Positions 27,926 through 40,000 of a stretch of DNA of 64,000 nucleotides are shown piece after piece. The stretch's first letter is position 1. Every line of letters begins with the position of its first letter. The DNA is from Chamaecrista fasciculata. Its lineage: Eukaryota; Streptophyta; Magnoliopsida; Fabales; Fabaceae. Below the pieces are notes generated by a model, which was given only the letters and a program-made list of their open reading frames with translations, searched no databases and had not been told where the DNA came from. The stretch covers positions 254,667 through 318,666 of the forward strand of contig QANZ01018265.1 of the NCBI GenBank assembly GCA_003254925.1, in the 5' to 3' direction. The position numbers and the translations under genes are program-made.

Positions 27926-28975
27926 GTTAACCGCCTTATTTTTTTTTTGTCAAAACTAAATATATATATTGATTATCCATCTACATGACTCTACACAAAG
28001 TATTACTACACCTCTAGTTGATGCTTTCCTTTAACACTTGAATCCCTAAAATCCCAAATGTTATATGCAATTGATAGCTCCTTATACAGTTGCCCACGAA
28101 CAACGTCTCTTGAATCAGAATTGCAAACAGATGAAAAGCTACTTATGGCGGCGGCACAGGTTTCTCTCTTGAATTCGAGGCTTCTTGTAATGGTACTCTC
28201 TCATCAGTAATCAGAGCAGAAAACAGCACAAATCGTTCCTCCTCAGCACAAATAATAGAATGAGGATAAAAGTGTCCACTGCGAATGAGATTAAAGGCAC
28301 CGTATGTACATGCGAAAGGCTCTTAAAGATCCTATTGCTTCTAGCTCTATTAGTAGAGACCACAAATTTATAATAACATTTCTTAATTGTATGGAAAGGA
28401 TATTGTACATGTAAGAATTATGAAAACATTTTTTTAAAATATGTAATTATGAACATTAAAATCATTATTATACTTGTTAAAATGAGTTATAACATGTCAT
28501 CAAAAGAGTAAAATTCCATCCTGTGTTCTAAATACTTCTAATATCTATCACTTCAATAACTCCTTTTATCACTAGTGGAAATATATTTAATTAATTTTTT
28601 TACATCGTTATAAAACTCTTATTTTCATGTATGTAAAAAGTAAGTATAATTTTTCAAAAGATAAATGTATGTAATTAAAGATATATTTAAAAAATATATT
28701 GAAATATTTTTAAGATTATTGAAGTTGAATTAAATACAATAATAAAATATTTATGAGAATATTATAAAATAATTTCAAAAATATTATAACTTATCCAAAT
28801 AAAATTTTTAGTACTTCTGAAAATAATATTTTTATGAATCACATCTCTCTCGAAATTAAAATAAAATAAAAAAATTTTATGTACCAATGCATATGGAGAT
28901 TACAGATTNAGCGAAGTTAGTCATAATTTTCTCGTTTTAAGTCTAAATGTGACACGTTTAAAACTATGTGCTAAC
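27926..28975. other. Intergenic DNA upstream of the hAT-like MITE
   Basis: Mixed AT-rich sequence without a supported gene. An N lies at about 28909. Confidence 0.35.
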
Positions 28976-29290
28976 CTATAAAGCATTGACACTTCATTTT
29001 GAGAGCGTGTCGTCATGTCGTATGGGTGTCCGCTGTGTCGAACACGTGACATATTCATAAGTTTCAAAATATAAAATCAATTTTTTGTAACTTTAACATA
29101 ATAAATAATAGAAAATAATAACACATATGACATATATTATGAATAAATATTGTAATTTTTAAAGTTTTCATCAAAATTAATAAAATTTTAATTTGTTATA
29201 TATATAATTGTATGCCATGCCGTGTCACATAATTTTAAGAATTTTACGAGTTGTTGTGTCCGTATTCGTGTTAGTATCCGAGCTTTATAG
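28976..29290. mobile_element. hAT-like MITE, 315 bp, with perfect 8-bp target duplication
   Basis: The ends are CTATAAAGC and its inverse GCTTTATAG. They are flanked by GTGCTAAC at 28968-28975 and again at 29291-29298. An 8-bp duplication with short terminal repeats points to the hAT superfamily. Similarity between the ends is perfect for only nine bases and then weak. The element is AT-rich inside and encodes nothing. Confidence 0.75.
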
Positions 29291-29370
29291 GTGCTAACTC
29301 TCAATATCTTTCTCTTTCAATTGAAATCGTTAGCAAATAAGGTCAAATCACGTATCGGAAGTAAGTTTGG

Positions 29371-29477
29371 GATCAATTTGAAAAATTATAGAAACATGTA
29401 GGACCAATCTAAAACAAATAAACATAAGGGACCCATTTAAAATTTATCTCATACATAAGGGACCAATTTGAGGTTTT
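29371..29477 (+). repeat. Dispersed repeat, copy 2 of 3
   Basis: GAAAAATTATAGAAACATG followed by GACCAATCTAAAACAAATA and GGGACCAATTTGAGG matches the order of phrases at 5491-5590 and 34099-34190. It lies in the TMEM50-like promoter region, about 230 bases upstream of the ATG. Confidence 0.5.
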
Positions 29478-29705
29478 GACAAAATAAAATAAAATAAAAG
29501 TTACGAAGCAAGTATATAAATTATTGAAATTAAAGTAGAAACTAGAAAGTAGACTGGTTTAGAAGGGGCCAGAACTAAAATCACAGAGCCCATACGGCTG
29601 AAAGAAAACGTGATTTGCTTCAGAGCTTCAGCTATGGTATGCTAGCGAGCGCTTCATTGAATTGAGTTCTTGAACTTTTAAACAGAGAAACAGATAATCA
29701 TCATC

Positions 29706-32700
29706 ATGGATGTAATTGAGTTATGGGCGATCTTTGGGCCTGGTTTCGCCGGCGCCGTCTTTGGCGCTGGTTGGTGGATCTGGGTTGACGCCGTCGTCTG
29801 CAGCTCCGTCAAGGTTTCCTTCCTCCACTACCTTCCGGGTTCGTCCTCCCTCTCTCTATATTATTATTATTATGGTGTATCTCCTTTTTTTTTTATGGTT
29901 GTGGACAGTATTTCTTCTAGTTAGGGTTTCAATTATGCAACTGATTGTTTTTTTTTTTTTGGTGAACGTTATGCAACTGATTGTTGTTTCCCTTTCCTTG
30001 TATGTTTCCTCTCTAAAGGAATTTTCGCCTCTTTGGCGGCTCTGATGTTCAATTGCGTTAGGAAAGAAGACATTGATTACTCTCCCTACGATGAAGGAGA
30101 GTGGAGGTATGTGATTTTTGTAGTGCGATCATCTGTCCTCCTCTTTGATTAGTTGCTTTTTGTAGTTTTCCGCTCTACGATCGAACTTTCCCTTGGTTCA
30201 ACTGAACGAGTGAAATCTCGAATTTTTTTTATTTATAGTTTTATTACCAGTGAGTTTCTGCCACTTTTACACGACTATATTGATAATTCTGGTATATGGT
30301 GGGTTTTTTTATTTTTAAAAAAGAATGTTTGTTTTAAGCTAGCTAAGCGCAAAAAGCTTTTAATCAATCTATTGGGAGCGTCAAGAGGGATTTTAGTGAT
30401 ATCTTGAAACTGGTGATGGGTTTCTAAGTGTCTACATCCTTAATTAAGTGATTTTGGTGATCTAGTCTGAAATAAATATTGTTAAAGAAGTCTGCACTGT
30501 TGATTGATTATGCGTGTGAGATTGTTATTGAGTGTTTCATTCCTATTTTTTTTTGAAGAGGATGAAAGTTAGGAAGACCTAGGCAGGCTTTCTTTAGCCG
30601 GTGTTTGGCTAGCTGTTAAGTGATATTTAAGATAATAGAGAAAGTTAGCTACAGGCTAATAAAGATTACAAAGAGAAGAGGGATAATCCAGTTGCCCACC
30701 TTGAATTAACAAGCAAAAGAAGAAAATCAAAACAAAGAATAAATCCATATGTTGTTTACCATATGTTGTTTACATAGTTTCGTTCACGATTGAAGCAGAG
30801 AAATAAAGTGAACATGTAGTATATCAATACTACGCAACCCCCCCGCCCCTCTTGGCGAATTAACAGCTTTCTAACCCATAGGCTGAGGTCTAAAAATCAG
30901 TGGTATGCCATGATTGAATAAGTGATTGAAGCAATAGATTAGGAATGCTATTTTTTTCTTGATTTATATTTCTTGAGAATTCTTTTCCATGTGCATAGGT
31001 GTGCCAACTAACAAATCATAGGGACAAATGACGCTTCTGGCCTTTAAAAGATTAATGTATTATTAATTTATTATTTTGTGCTTTTATTGACTCTAGGCTT
31101 ACCATTTAGTAGAACCTAAATAGTAAATACGCTTCAAAAGTTACTAGGTCAGAGTGTCCTCAGAGTCACAAGTGTCAACTGGTGATACAAGGAGTTATTA
31201 TTATGTTACTACTAACTTAGCACATGCCAGAAGATAACATAAAGAATTAGGTGCCAGTGTCTTATTAGTTATCCTTTGTCGCTCTGACTGACAGGGATTT
31301 AGTTGATTAGAAATTATCAACTTAAGTAATTGATTAATCATGGTGACTAGTTTCATTTATCTACCTTTTATCGTCCATATTGATTTTGCCTTACATATTG
31401 ATAGTGTTCCTGTTTTCTTCCAATAACTATGTTTTAAGCATATAGTGTTGGTTTTTTCTTCTTCTTTTTAAGAAAAGTGTTTCTTCGAGATACTTAAATT
31501 ACGGTTGAAGTTGCAAATTATAAAACCCCAAAGGTTGGTTGATAAATTTTCCAGTTTTAGACCAACGTAAACTTTTAATCCATCAATCCATAAGCATGTG
31601 ATTGTGTTACAATAAGGGGAAAATGAAATCACATCTATGATGATGTGTCTTGGATTCTCTTAACCAGACTGCAGTTTGTAACAGCACCTGAATATCCTAT
31701 TTCCATTAGCTTAAGCAATGACATGCTGATATTTGTCAAATTTGCTCTGGTGATCTCTTTCTCGCTAGGGCCTGAACTGAGGTCTGTGTGATCATACTCA
31801 AAGAGAAATGGGAAACAGATCATTGACAAGCACTAAGCTCAGCTCTTTCGTGCTACATCCTAAAATAATATTTAGGTTTGATTGATAATTTGCTTCTGAA
31901 AACATACATGATGCGTTTTTTTAGTGTGTTCCATTGTAGTAATCAATAGATATTGGACTTGCTTTCTATCCATATTGCATTATTTGTTGTCTAGTTCGGA
32001 AATGACAAAAGTATAATTGAATGCCTTTTAGCTCTTCGTTTGTCTTGACTCTTGAGGATTAGTTTTAATTATTTCCTCTTTTAACAGACTGAAGCTGTGG
32101 CTCTTCTTTGCATACGTTGTATCCTTTGTTTCTTTAGCTGCATCAGTGGGTCTACTTATACAAGATTCAATTGATAAATCTGCTCCTTCAGTGTGGACGG
32201 GAGCAGCAGGTGTTTTGCAGTGTGTGCTTGTCTTAGTCAGGTAATTGATGTTTTAAGCATTTGGTGATTATTTTAAAATGATCACTTACACATCGCCTTG
32301 CCCTTCCCTTATGAGTGCAAATTTTTAAATGAGCTTATTGTTGTCCTAGATGCTCTTTTACCCTTTACTTTTTTGGTTCCTTGGTTTAATTAAATTTTAA
32401 AGATCTTTCTGTTTTGAAAATAATCAAAAAAGAAAACGGTTAGAAAGCATTCTAGGAAGTTAACCTGTGGAAAGTTATTCAGGAAAGATTTTATTAAGGC
32501 AAGCACGATTTCAAATTGCATTAACATTTAAAATATGTGTGCATTTGTTTACTTAAGGTTATAGTCACATAATATATTACTGACAATTTCTGACTGATAT
32601 TAAGGAAATAAAAAGAAACAAAAGTCATTGTAGAGTTTGAAACAACCAAATAAACCATCTCACCTTTTCTTCATTGTTTGCTTCCACTCTGATTCAAACT

Positions 32701-32745
32701 ATTAATTACAGTGGGCTGATTTATTGGACTTCTCATCCCGAGTAA
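29706..32745 (+). CDS. TMEM50-like integral membrane protein
   Basis: A 135-residue protein of the UPF0220/TMEM50 family, thought to sit in endomembranes (ER/Golgi); its biochemical role is not established. Coding exons: 29706-29838, 30019-30106, 32088-32240, 32712-32745. Four hydrophobic helices are visible at about 8-30 (with GAGWWIWVDA), 40-58 (LPGIFASLAALMFNCV), 75-97 (LWLFFAYVVSFVSLAASVG) and 108-128 (TGAAGVLQCVLVLVSGLIYW). The loop after helix 2 carries the family-typical acidic/aromatic stretch ending DEGEWR. The length is normal for the plant family. The start is the first ATG, only six residues before the first helix. Intron 2 (30107-32087) is long and without genes. The gene is divergent from HAM and convergent with the vasculin-like gene. 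Confidence 0.92.
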
Positions 32746-34098
32746 GGCGAACCACAAACTATTATTTGGAGCTTCATTATTGTAGATGTTCATCAAGCAG
32801 CATCTTCTTAAGTGGTGGGAAAATACACGGTCTCATGTATATCAGTAAATGTAAATTGTGCTCGTAGTTTGACTGCATCGAAGTATATTATTTATTTCAC
32901 TTACTACACATGGTTGATCTAGTTTCCTTTTTGTTTTCACATTTAATTTAATAAGGTAGATCCAGATTTGTTGTCCAACCAATTCCTATCGCTTGGTGTT
33001 GGTAAGGCGAGATACTTCTTTCTTTCTTTCTTTCTTTTTTTTCCATTTTGTTTGAAACCCAGGGAACTCTCGAGGTTTTATTCTCTAATTCAATCGTATT
33101 GTTTGGGGAAAATGTTCTCCTTTTTACTGTTTGGGCCATAATTATGGAGTGGCTCGTAAGTTTGACAGATACAATAGATAGTGAAAAGCTACCTTAAGTC
33201 CTTAACTACAACAATGCTTCCACTGATTTCCAATATACATTTTATGTCCAGCGTTAATATATGATTGTGAAATTAAAGGCTCGAAATTGACAGAAGCATA
33301 AACTAATCAAAAGCTATTTTATTTTTTTAAAAAAATCCTAGGCCACATATTGTTCACATTGGTCTCAAAATTATGGGCTAGATTTAAATGGGTTATACAT
33401 ATTTGATTTGTTTCAGATTAATTTTATTTTTTATTTCTGATCTCAAATTATTGAATGTGGTCATATTTCTTCTTTCAAGTTGAATACAAAAAGTTTAGAA
33501 TTACAAGTTACTTTTTACGAATTTTTTCTTTATCTAATTGAGAGTTTGAGACTATTAGTAATTGAAGTCAAATTGAATCTCAAAGTTGGGCCATTTGTTA
33601 CTTCCAGCGTTAAATTGTTTATATTTATTTCTTTTTAAGGTTATATAATATATATGATGAGTTCAGAATTGTGTTATCTTTAAGAGTTCTTTCTATGCTA
33701 GCTAATGTGTCAGCAAACGTGGTCAAAACGCCTCTTAGAAATATAAAATATCAATCTTTCATAATTTTTTACTTTTAGTTGGATATTTTACATTTTGAGG
33801 CATAATTTTATCTTATTTGTCGAGTTCCTTAACTAGTCATAGAGAAAAGTCCTCAAGAGTAATATAGTTTCGAATTTATCACATTCACACTTAAAATAAA
33901 AGAGATATGTTAACTTTACTTGTTTTACAGTGAAACATACGACTCACTTTCGGGATTTAATTTGACATTTTTTGTAGATAGCTCTAACTAAATAGAGATA
34001 AAACATGTCAAAAAAGTAACTTGTAGTTCTTAATTTATCACATTCAATTTTGAAACGAAAGAGATATAATCATATTTAGTAGTTTGATATCACAAATG
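32746..34098. other. 3' flank of the TMEM50-like gene
   Basis: The 3'UTR comes first. A (TTTC)n microsatellite lies at about 33018-33036. From about 33420 the DNA is made of recurring phrases such as CAAATTGAATCTCAAA and GAAACGAAAGAGATAT that also occur at 3990-4500 and 34660-34990, which points to an old high-copy repeat. No gene is supported. Confidence 0.4.
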
Positions 34099-34190
34099 GA
34101 AAATTATAAAAACATGTAAAACCAATTTGAAACAAATAGAACATTATCAATTTAAAATCTATCTCATACTTTTTAGACCAATGTGAATAT
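34099..34190 (+). repeat. Dispersed repeat, copy 3 of 3
   Basis: GAAAATTATAAAAACATG, then ACCAATTTGAAACAAATAGA and ATCTATCTCATAC, parallel to the copies at 5491 and 29371. Confidence 0.5.
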
Positions 34191-34206
34191 TTGGTAAAAA
34201 TTCGGT

Positions 34207-34525
34207 AGAGAAAACTTATTATTTGGGCTAAGAATTTACATTGAGTCAATTAATCAAATATTAAATTATTACAATAGTTACGATTTGATCCTTGAAAAAA
34301 ATAAAAATTCAAAACAAATTCAGATATCAAAAAGTATTAATTTGGTACAAATTTAGGGACTAAAAAGTACAAAAGTAATTCAAATTCAAGGACCAAATCG
34401 TCATTAAGGACCAAATAGTTGACAATTGAAATATATTAGAGACCAAATCGTGTATTTCAATTATTCAGGGACCGATTAGTTGACACAGAATAGATTCAAG
34501 GACCAAATAGTATATTTGTTTTTTC
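34207..34525. mobile_element. Decayed MULE-like MITE related to the 5772-6302 element
   Basis: The left end reads AAAACTTATTATTTGGGC and the right end GGACCAAATAGTATATTTG. These are approximate inverted copies of each other and of the ends of the intact element at 5772-6302. Internal GACCAAATCGT and GATTTGATCC phrases are also inverted. The borders are approximate and no target duplication is visible. Confidence 0.45.
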
Positions 34526-34994
34526 AAATCCTATATAAAAGTATAGTCTATACCTCATAATTTTCGGACTATTTTTTTTATCCGCGTATCTTTAAAAATT
34601 TATAACTTGTCAAAACTTAAAATTTTAAATACATTAGATATTATTATGTAACTGATATTATCGTGAATATGAGATGGAATTTAGATACTTTTTTCTTTTT
34701 GGTCCTAAACTCACTTTTGAGTTCAATTTGATCTTATTTGCTGACGTTCTCAACTAGATAGAAAAAGAACTCATTAAAAGCAACTCGTAGCTTTGAATTC
34801 ATCGCATTTAGACTTGAAAGTAAGAGAGATATGATCAACTTTGCTTGTTTAACTGTGACATAAGTGACTTGCTTTCAAGATTCAATTTAACCTCATTTGT
34901 TAACAGTCCCAACTAAATAAAGGAAATACTCGTCTAAAGCAACATGTAATTTTATACTCGTTACTTTTTGAACTTGAAACGAAAGTAACACTAT

Positions 34995-35745
34995 CAAAAC
35001 AAGCTTAAGCCGGTAGGTCGACCTGCCCTTCCTGTTAAATAAGCAGACTTGGGTAAAATTAAAATAGGCTCGTTTAAATGCATACATAAACGGGTTGACC
35101 GTTTAGCATGCGGACTAGTGTGTATAGGGTGAGCGACCCATGGGTCGGCTTGCATAATTTTTATCATTTTAAAATTTTTTAATGGTACTTTTTATGTATT
35201 TCATATATACTTTTTATTTGAGGGTGAGTCATGGCGCAACGGTAAAGTTACTATTTGGTGACTAAAAGATCACAGGTTCAAATCCTGAAATCAACCTCTC
35301 TGCAAAGCAGGGGTAAAATTGCGTATATCTTGACCTTTCCTAGACCCCACCTAGTAGGAGCCTCGTGCACTAGAGCGCCCTTTAATATATTTTTATTTTT
35401 TTTAATTATACTTTTAAAAAAAGTCTATTTTTGCAATAAATTATAGTTTTACATATGTTTTCTTTTATTATAAAACTAAATAATTAAATAATTATAATTA
35501 ATATAAAAATAAAGTATTACCAATAATTTATCATTTTTATTGTATTTTCTATTATAATAATATTATTATTTTATAAATTTTAATTTTAAAAGAATTCCTA
35601 AAAAAGTGTTGACTCGTAACCAGGCTCGATTAACCCGCGAGCCCTCACGAAGAGATTTGGACTTACGAAAAATGGCTTATTTATAAACAAGTCGATCTGC
35701 CCAACCATTTAACTGCCACCCAAAGTGAGTTTAGATGGATTGACC
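34995..35745. mobile_element. Old TIR element interrupted by a SINE
   Basis: The left part (near 35010, GGTCGACCTGCCC) and right part (near 35690, AAGTCGATCTGCCCAACC) carry GC-rich ends that resemble the GGGTGGCAGTTAAATGGG-type termini of a common plant non-autonomous family. GACTCG/CGAGCC text near 35610-35640 and GGGTGAGCGACCCATGGGTCG near 35128 suggest a once continuous unit. The Au-type SINE at 35222-35388 sits inside it. Borders are approximate. Confidence 0.4.
35222..35388 (+). mobile_element. Au-type SINE (tRNA-derived retroposon)
   Basis: The head GTGAGTCATGGCGCAACGG contains the A box and CACAGGTTCAAATCCTG the B box of an RNA polymerase III promoter. The body (ATCAACCTCTCTGCAAAGCA, TAGACCCCACCTAGTAGGAG, CCTCGTGCACTAGAGCGCCC) matches what I remember of the Au SINE family, first described in grasses and also known from eudicots. 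Flanking ATATACTTTTTATTT and ATATATTTTTATTTT may be an imperfect target duplication. Confidence 0.85.
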
Positions 35746-37033
35746 TCTTTTAACGGTGCTAAGCAAAAAAAAATATATATAATCACATTTAATAGTTTAG
35801 GACTAAAATGAAATTAAATGACACTATTTTAGACTAATATATATTTTAAAATATTTAAAACTAAAATAAATTTAAGAATATATATTAAAGATCAATTTCA
35901 ACATTTAATCAAATTCAAATTACTTATTAAATATTCCATAAAAAATTGCTTATTAAATATGATTAGATTACATGTGGTAAAGGCATGACACATTGAAATT
36001 TGCAATACTCTGTATCGTTTCAATTTTTGTGTGGGTGCCCGAAGGATAATTCTCGTTCTTGGACAAAAGTTTATAAATTTATTTGAATAAATATCTATAA
36101 TCAAATGTATTCATTATTTTTATTTGGTCTAATTAAAAAGGCTACTCTGGGGTTCCGACACCTCCTTCCTGCGACTTTGGTCCTCCCAGGTTGCCACTTA
36201 GGCCACAACCCACAACTCTTCTTTTTGTCTCTTTCTTCTACATTCTTTAGTTTTTCACTTTTTTGGGCTTTTGGTTTTCTTCTCTCTTCTTCAAGAGGAG
36301 TGAGAAATTTGAAATTTTCTTTTCTCTAGATGATTTTTATTTTTTGTCGTCCCTCAATATTGAAATGTTTCTTTTATAAAAGAGTAGAATTTTTTGTAAT
36401 TTAACTAAGGCTAGAAACTCCTTAATTATTTTTTAATCTAGAACACTCCTCCATTCTGAAGCACTCCTAAGAGAACATGATGTTATAAAAAAAAAGAGAT
36501 AAAATGAAAGAACACAAAAGATCACATTTTCTTCCATGCGACCTGAGGAGTTGATTATAAGGGCGACGAGGAGCACTGGAAGAAAATGAAGAGGGATCAA
36601 ACCCCAAAAAATTGCAGAGATCATGAATAACCAATATCAACAAGATATAAAATTAAGAGTGACTTTCAATTCTTTTCCCCCGTAAAGCTAACCAAAAAAC
36701 ATCATAAAACTTTTATCCCGTCGAATCAAACCCTCTTGAAAGAAAAGGATCAAAATACCTAAAAGATGCAATTTCCCCGCACCTTGCAGACAATATAGCC
36801 CCTACCCTACCACCTAGCCAACCAACCCTATTACTTTTAACGAAAAAAGGAAGCACAAAAAAATCCCGTTAAGCAGGCAGGATAAAGGCACCTGTAACTT
36901 ATTGCAATATTTGCAAAATGCAGGGTTCCAATAAAAACCCATCCTCTCCTATCAGCCTTCTTTTAAAACGAAAAAAGAAGAATGTAACTTGCCATCTGCC
37001 ATCAAAAATTGAAACTTGAATCCAAACATTGCA
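35746..37033. other. Intergenic region up to the vasculin-like 3' end
   Basis: AT-rich sequence, with a less AT-rich patch at 36140-36330 (CTCTGGGGTTCCGACACC and following) of unknown origin. The last few hundred bases before 37034 should include the vasculin-like 3'UTR, which is on the minus strand. No further gene is supported. Confidence 0.4.
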
Positions 37034-40000
37034 TCAAGCTTGAGATCCAGAGTCAGAGGAGCTCAATTCAGCAGAAGCTCCACGCAAGTTAGTTGCATAA
37101 GATTCCATTAACTTGGACAGCTTTGGCTGAATGCCTCGTAGTTTGAATGTGGTGGGCTCCAATTTCATGCACTGGAAAATAAATGTCAATATAAGAGTAA
37201 GCAAACCAATATTGACCAAAACTAAAAAAATTACTACAGTGAATTCTTGGCAAAAAATTGATAACCAAAACTATATTCCGCTAAGTCAGTGTTCTGTCCT
37301 GGCAAGTCAAGCAAGTAATTTTGCAGGGAAATTAACCTTTTGTTTTTCCTAGGACAAGTCATCAAGAATAGGCTGAAAACATTTCTTTTTGTATAACATG
37401 GTTATCTAAATTCTAAATGCACAAGACAACTTAGAAATTCCAATTTCAGATGAGCTCAATAAATTAGAAAACTTAAGCAGTGCAAGTGCTGCTTACCTCC
37501 TGATAGAAGGCATTGATCTCCTCTTCTGTGAGGCCTTCATCCTCACCAGAATTTTCCTCCCAGCCAAGAGAGCGAAGAAAAGCAGCCTCTTCCTCATCAG
37601 GATATATTGTCACATTGGAATTTGTATCTTTCTCTTCACTATTGGGAAGTCTGTGAACCTTTTCACATTCTCCGCCATTGCTGACATCAGCACCATTTTC
37701 AAGAGCTTGAGGACTTGAAGGAGGACTAACTACTTCCCTAGATGCTCCATCAGATTTCTCCATGATGGGAGATGAAACAAAGGTAGCAGAATCAGGAACA
37801 ACTGACGAGGAATTCACAAGTGTTTTCTTCTTAAGGAGATTGAAGAAGTCATTCCTGCTCTGCACTTGAGACAAGGAGGATTTCTTTTCCAAAGCAGAAC
37901 CTAATTTTAGCTCCAATGAAGCTGGTTTTCGTTCTGTGGGAGATTTTACATTATTGAGGTTCCTCAAAGGTGCAGAAGCAGTTGCTGAAGCAACAGCAAG
38001 TTGATTTCCAGATCTGCTGTTTGAAAAATTAGCTTGGCTTGAAGCATCCTTGGAGGTAGGAGAAACACCATTTTCCCACACAACTGATTTAAGATCAGTA
38101 AACTTTCCGGATGTCTTTGGAGCATCAGTTTTGGCATTTACACTGCGAACAGATTGATTGGCAATGTGCAATGAGGGATGCTGTGGTCCACTCTTGGCAG
38201 CTACATTCATCTCAGCATTTCTAGCAGCTGTTTTGGGCTTTGATTTCTCAGAAGAACTAAGAACCTGACAAGGAAACAATAATAAAATACCAAGGTTCTG
38301 AGAACATTGGAGATATGCTAAAAACTTCTAAAAAAAAGTGTTCAATTTGATATCATCTAAAATTTTGATCAAACTGAAACGGTGCCTCAATTCACAATCA
38401 AAACTAGTACAAGTATTAAAAAAGGAGAGGGGGGGGGGACCTCACATAATATTATAATACATATGCAGTTATGCACACCTACAAACCAGTTAACAGAACT
38501 ACATTATCTTGCCCTAAAAATGTTGAAATATATTTTGCTCAAAAAAAGAGATCAATTCTGAATATCAACTCATTTCACTAAGTTATAGACCACAAACCAT
38601 CATATAATCCTACGGGTGGTACAGGAAATATGCAAGCAGTTATTGTACTAGTCATTTATCAGAGGCAGCAAGAATGTGAATATGGTACTAGAGGCAACTG
38701 TAAGTAATTTTAATAAGAAATAAGTATTAAAATAATTAAAGAGAAAAGAGACCCAAGTTAGTCAGTACACTAGCACCTTAATGCAGATATAACTATCTGT
38801 CCAAAAAAAAACCCTGTCCTGCCACTTAATGAAGTCTCTGTAATTAGTACTAAATGATGACAATAATATAATATTATAATGCCCACCAACTGGAAAAAAA
38901 AATGTTAAATTACATTTCATTTAGTGTTTTACATGAAATGGGCAAATCAATCAAGTTATGATTTACTATAGAAAGGTAACCTACGGGTCTCAATCCTCTC
39001 ATATGTGATGTTCAAATGCCTACACTAGAACGGTCACACTAATCCTGGCCAGTGACAACAATAAGCCATCTAAAATTACTAGCGATCTGCTTCACCAGTA
39101 AGCTTTATAAAGAAAAGGGTTAGGTGGGAAATGAAATATACTTAATAGAGGGCAACAAAAATAACGCTTAAAATAATGTTTCCAAAAAATACCTTTGCAT
39201 TTTCTATGGATAGAAATGTGTGTCCTTCTAAACAGGGGAATGTATATAATATATATATATATATATATTGTAATTTTCAATATTAGACAAGAAATAAAAA
39301 GACCATTGAAGATTCAAAAATTACAATATCTATTAATGACATGTGCCATATGTGTCAATTTTTCTATTTTTTGCTGCTTCAAAGTCATGAAAACATGATT
39401 TTAAATTCTGACACTCATGAATGTGTCATATCGTGTCAAATCTGATACGACAACACAACCTCAAAATAAGTGTCCATGCTTTCTTTGAACTTACAAGGAT
39501 CGTAAGAATGCAAGTACATTATTTTGTAGTGAGAACTCTTTCATGAGCACATTATCATTTTCATTACATATTAAGTGCATAGCACCAGACAAACTTGCAA
39601 CAAAAACACAATACAGTATACTCAAGCAGTGAAGAGTATACAGTTCATAGAACTGACAATTGGGCGGCACTAGCAGTCTAGAACAACCACAAGAGCAAGG
39701 ATACCAATAACGATAACTAAATCTCAGAGTACCTATGTAGATCCTCCCCTCCCCCCACCCCAAAAAATTGTATACACTACTAAATCCATGAAATTTATAA
39801 GGAAAATCAATATGATAAATATAAAGTTCAGGACACTATAATAAATGAAACCAAATTAGGACAAATCTGAATCTGATACAGAAGAAAAGCTGCAATGTTA
39901 AATCTATAAGACAATATTTCACAAGAAATTTTTCATACCGAAGCTTTAGGCAATGAAGGTGTTACTGGAATCAACTGTCTTGACTGCTTGATAGCCAGTT

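Noticed and set aside
29716..30045. 109-residue frame overlapping TMEM50-like exon 1
   Set aside because: It reads through intron 1 and an unrelated frame; the family-conserved frame is the one beginning at 29706.
35222..35300. tRNA-like A and B boxes
   Set aside because: The spacing and the downstream body fit an Au-type SINE; there is no foldable acceptor stem as in a true tRNA gene.
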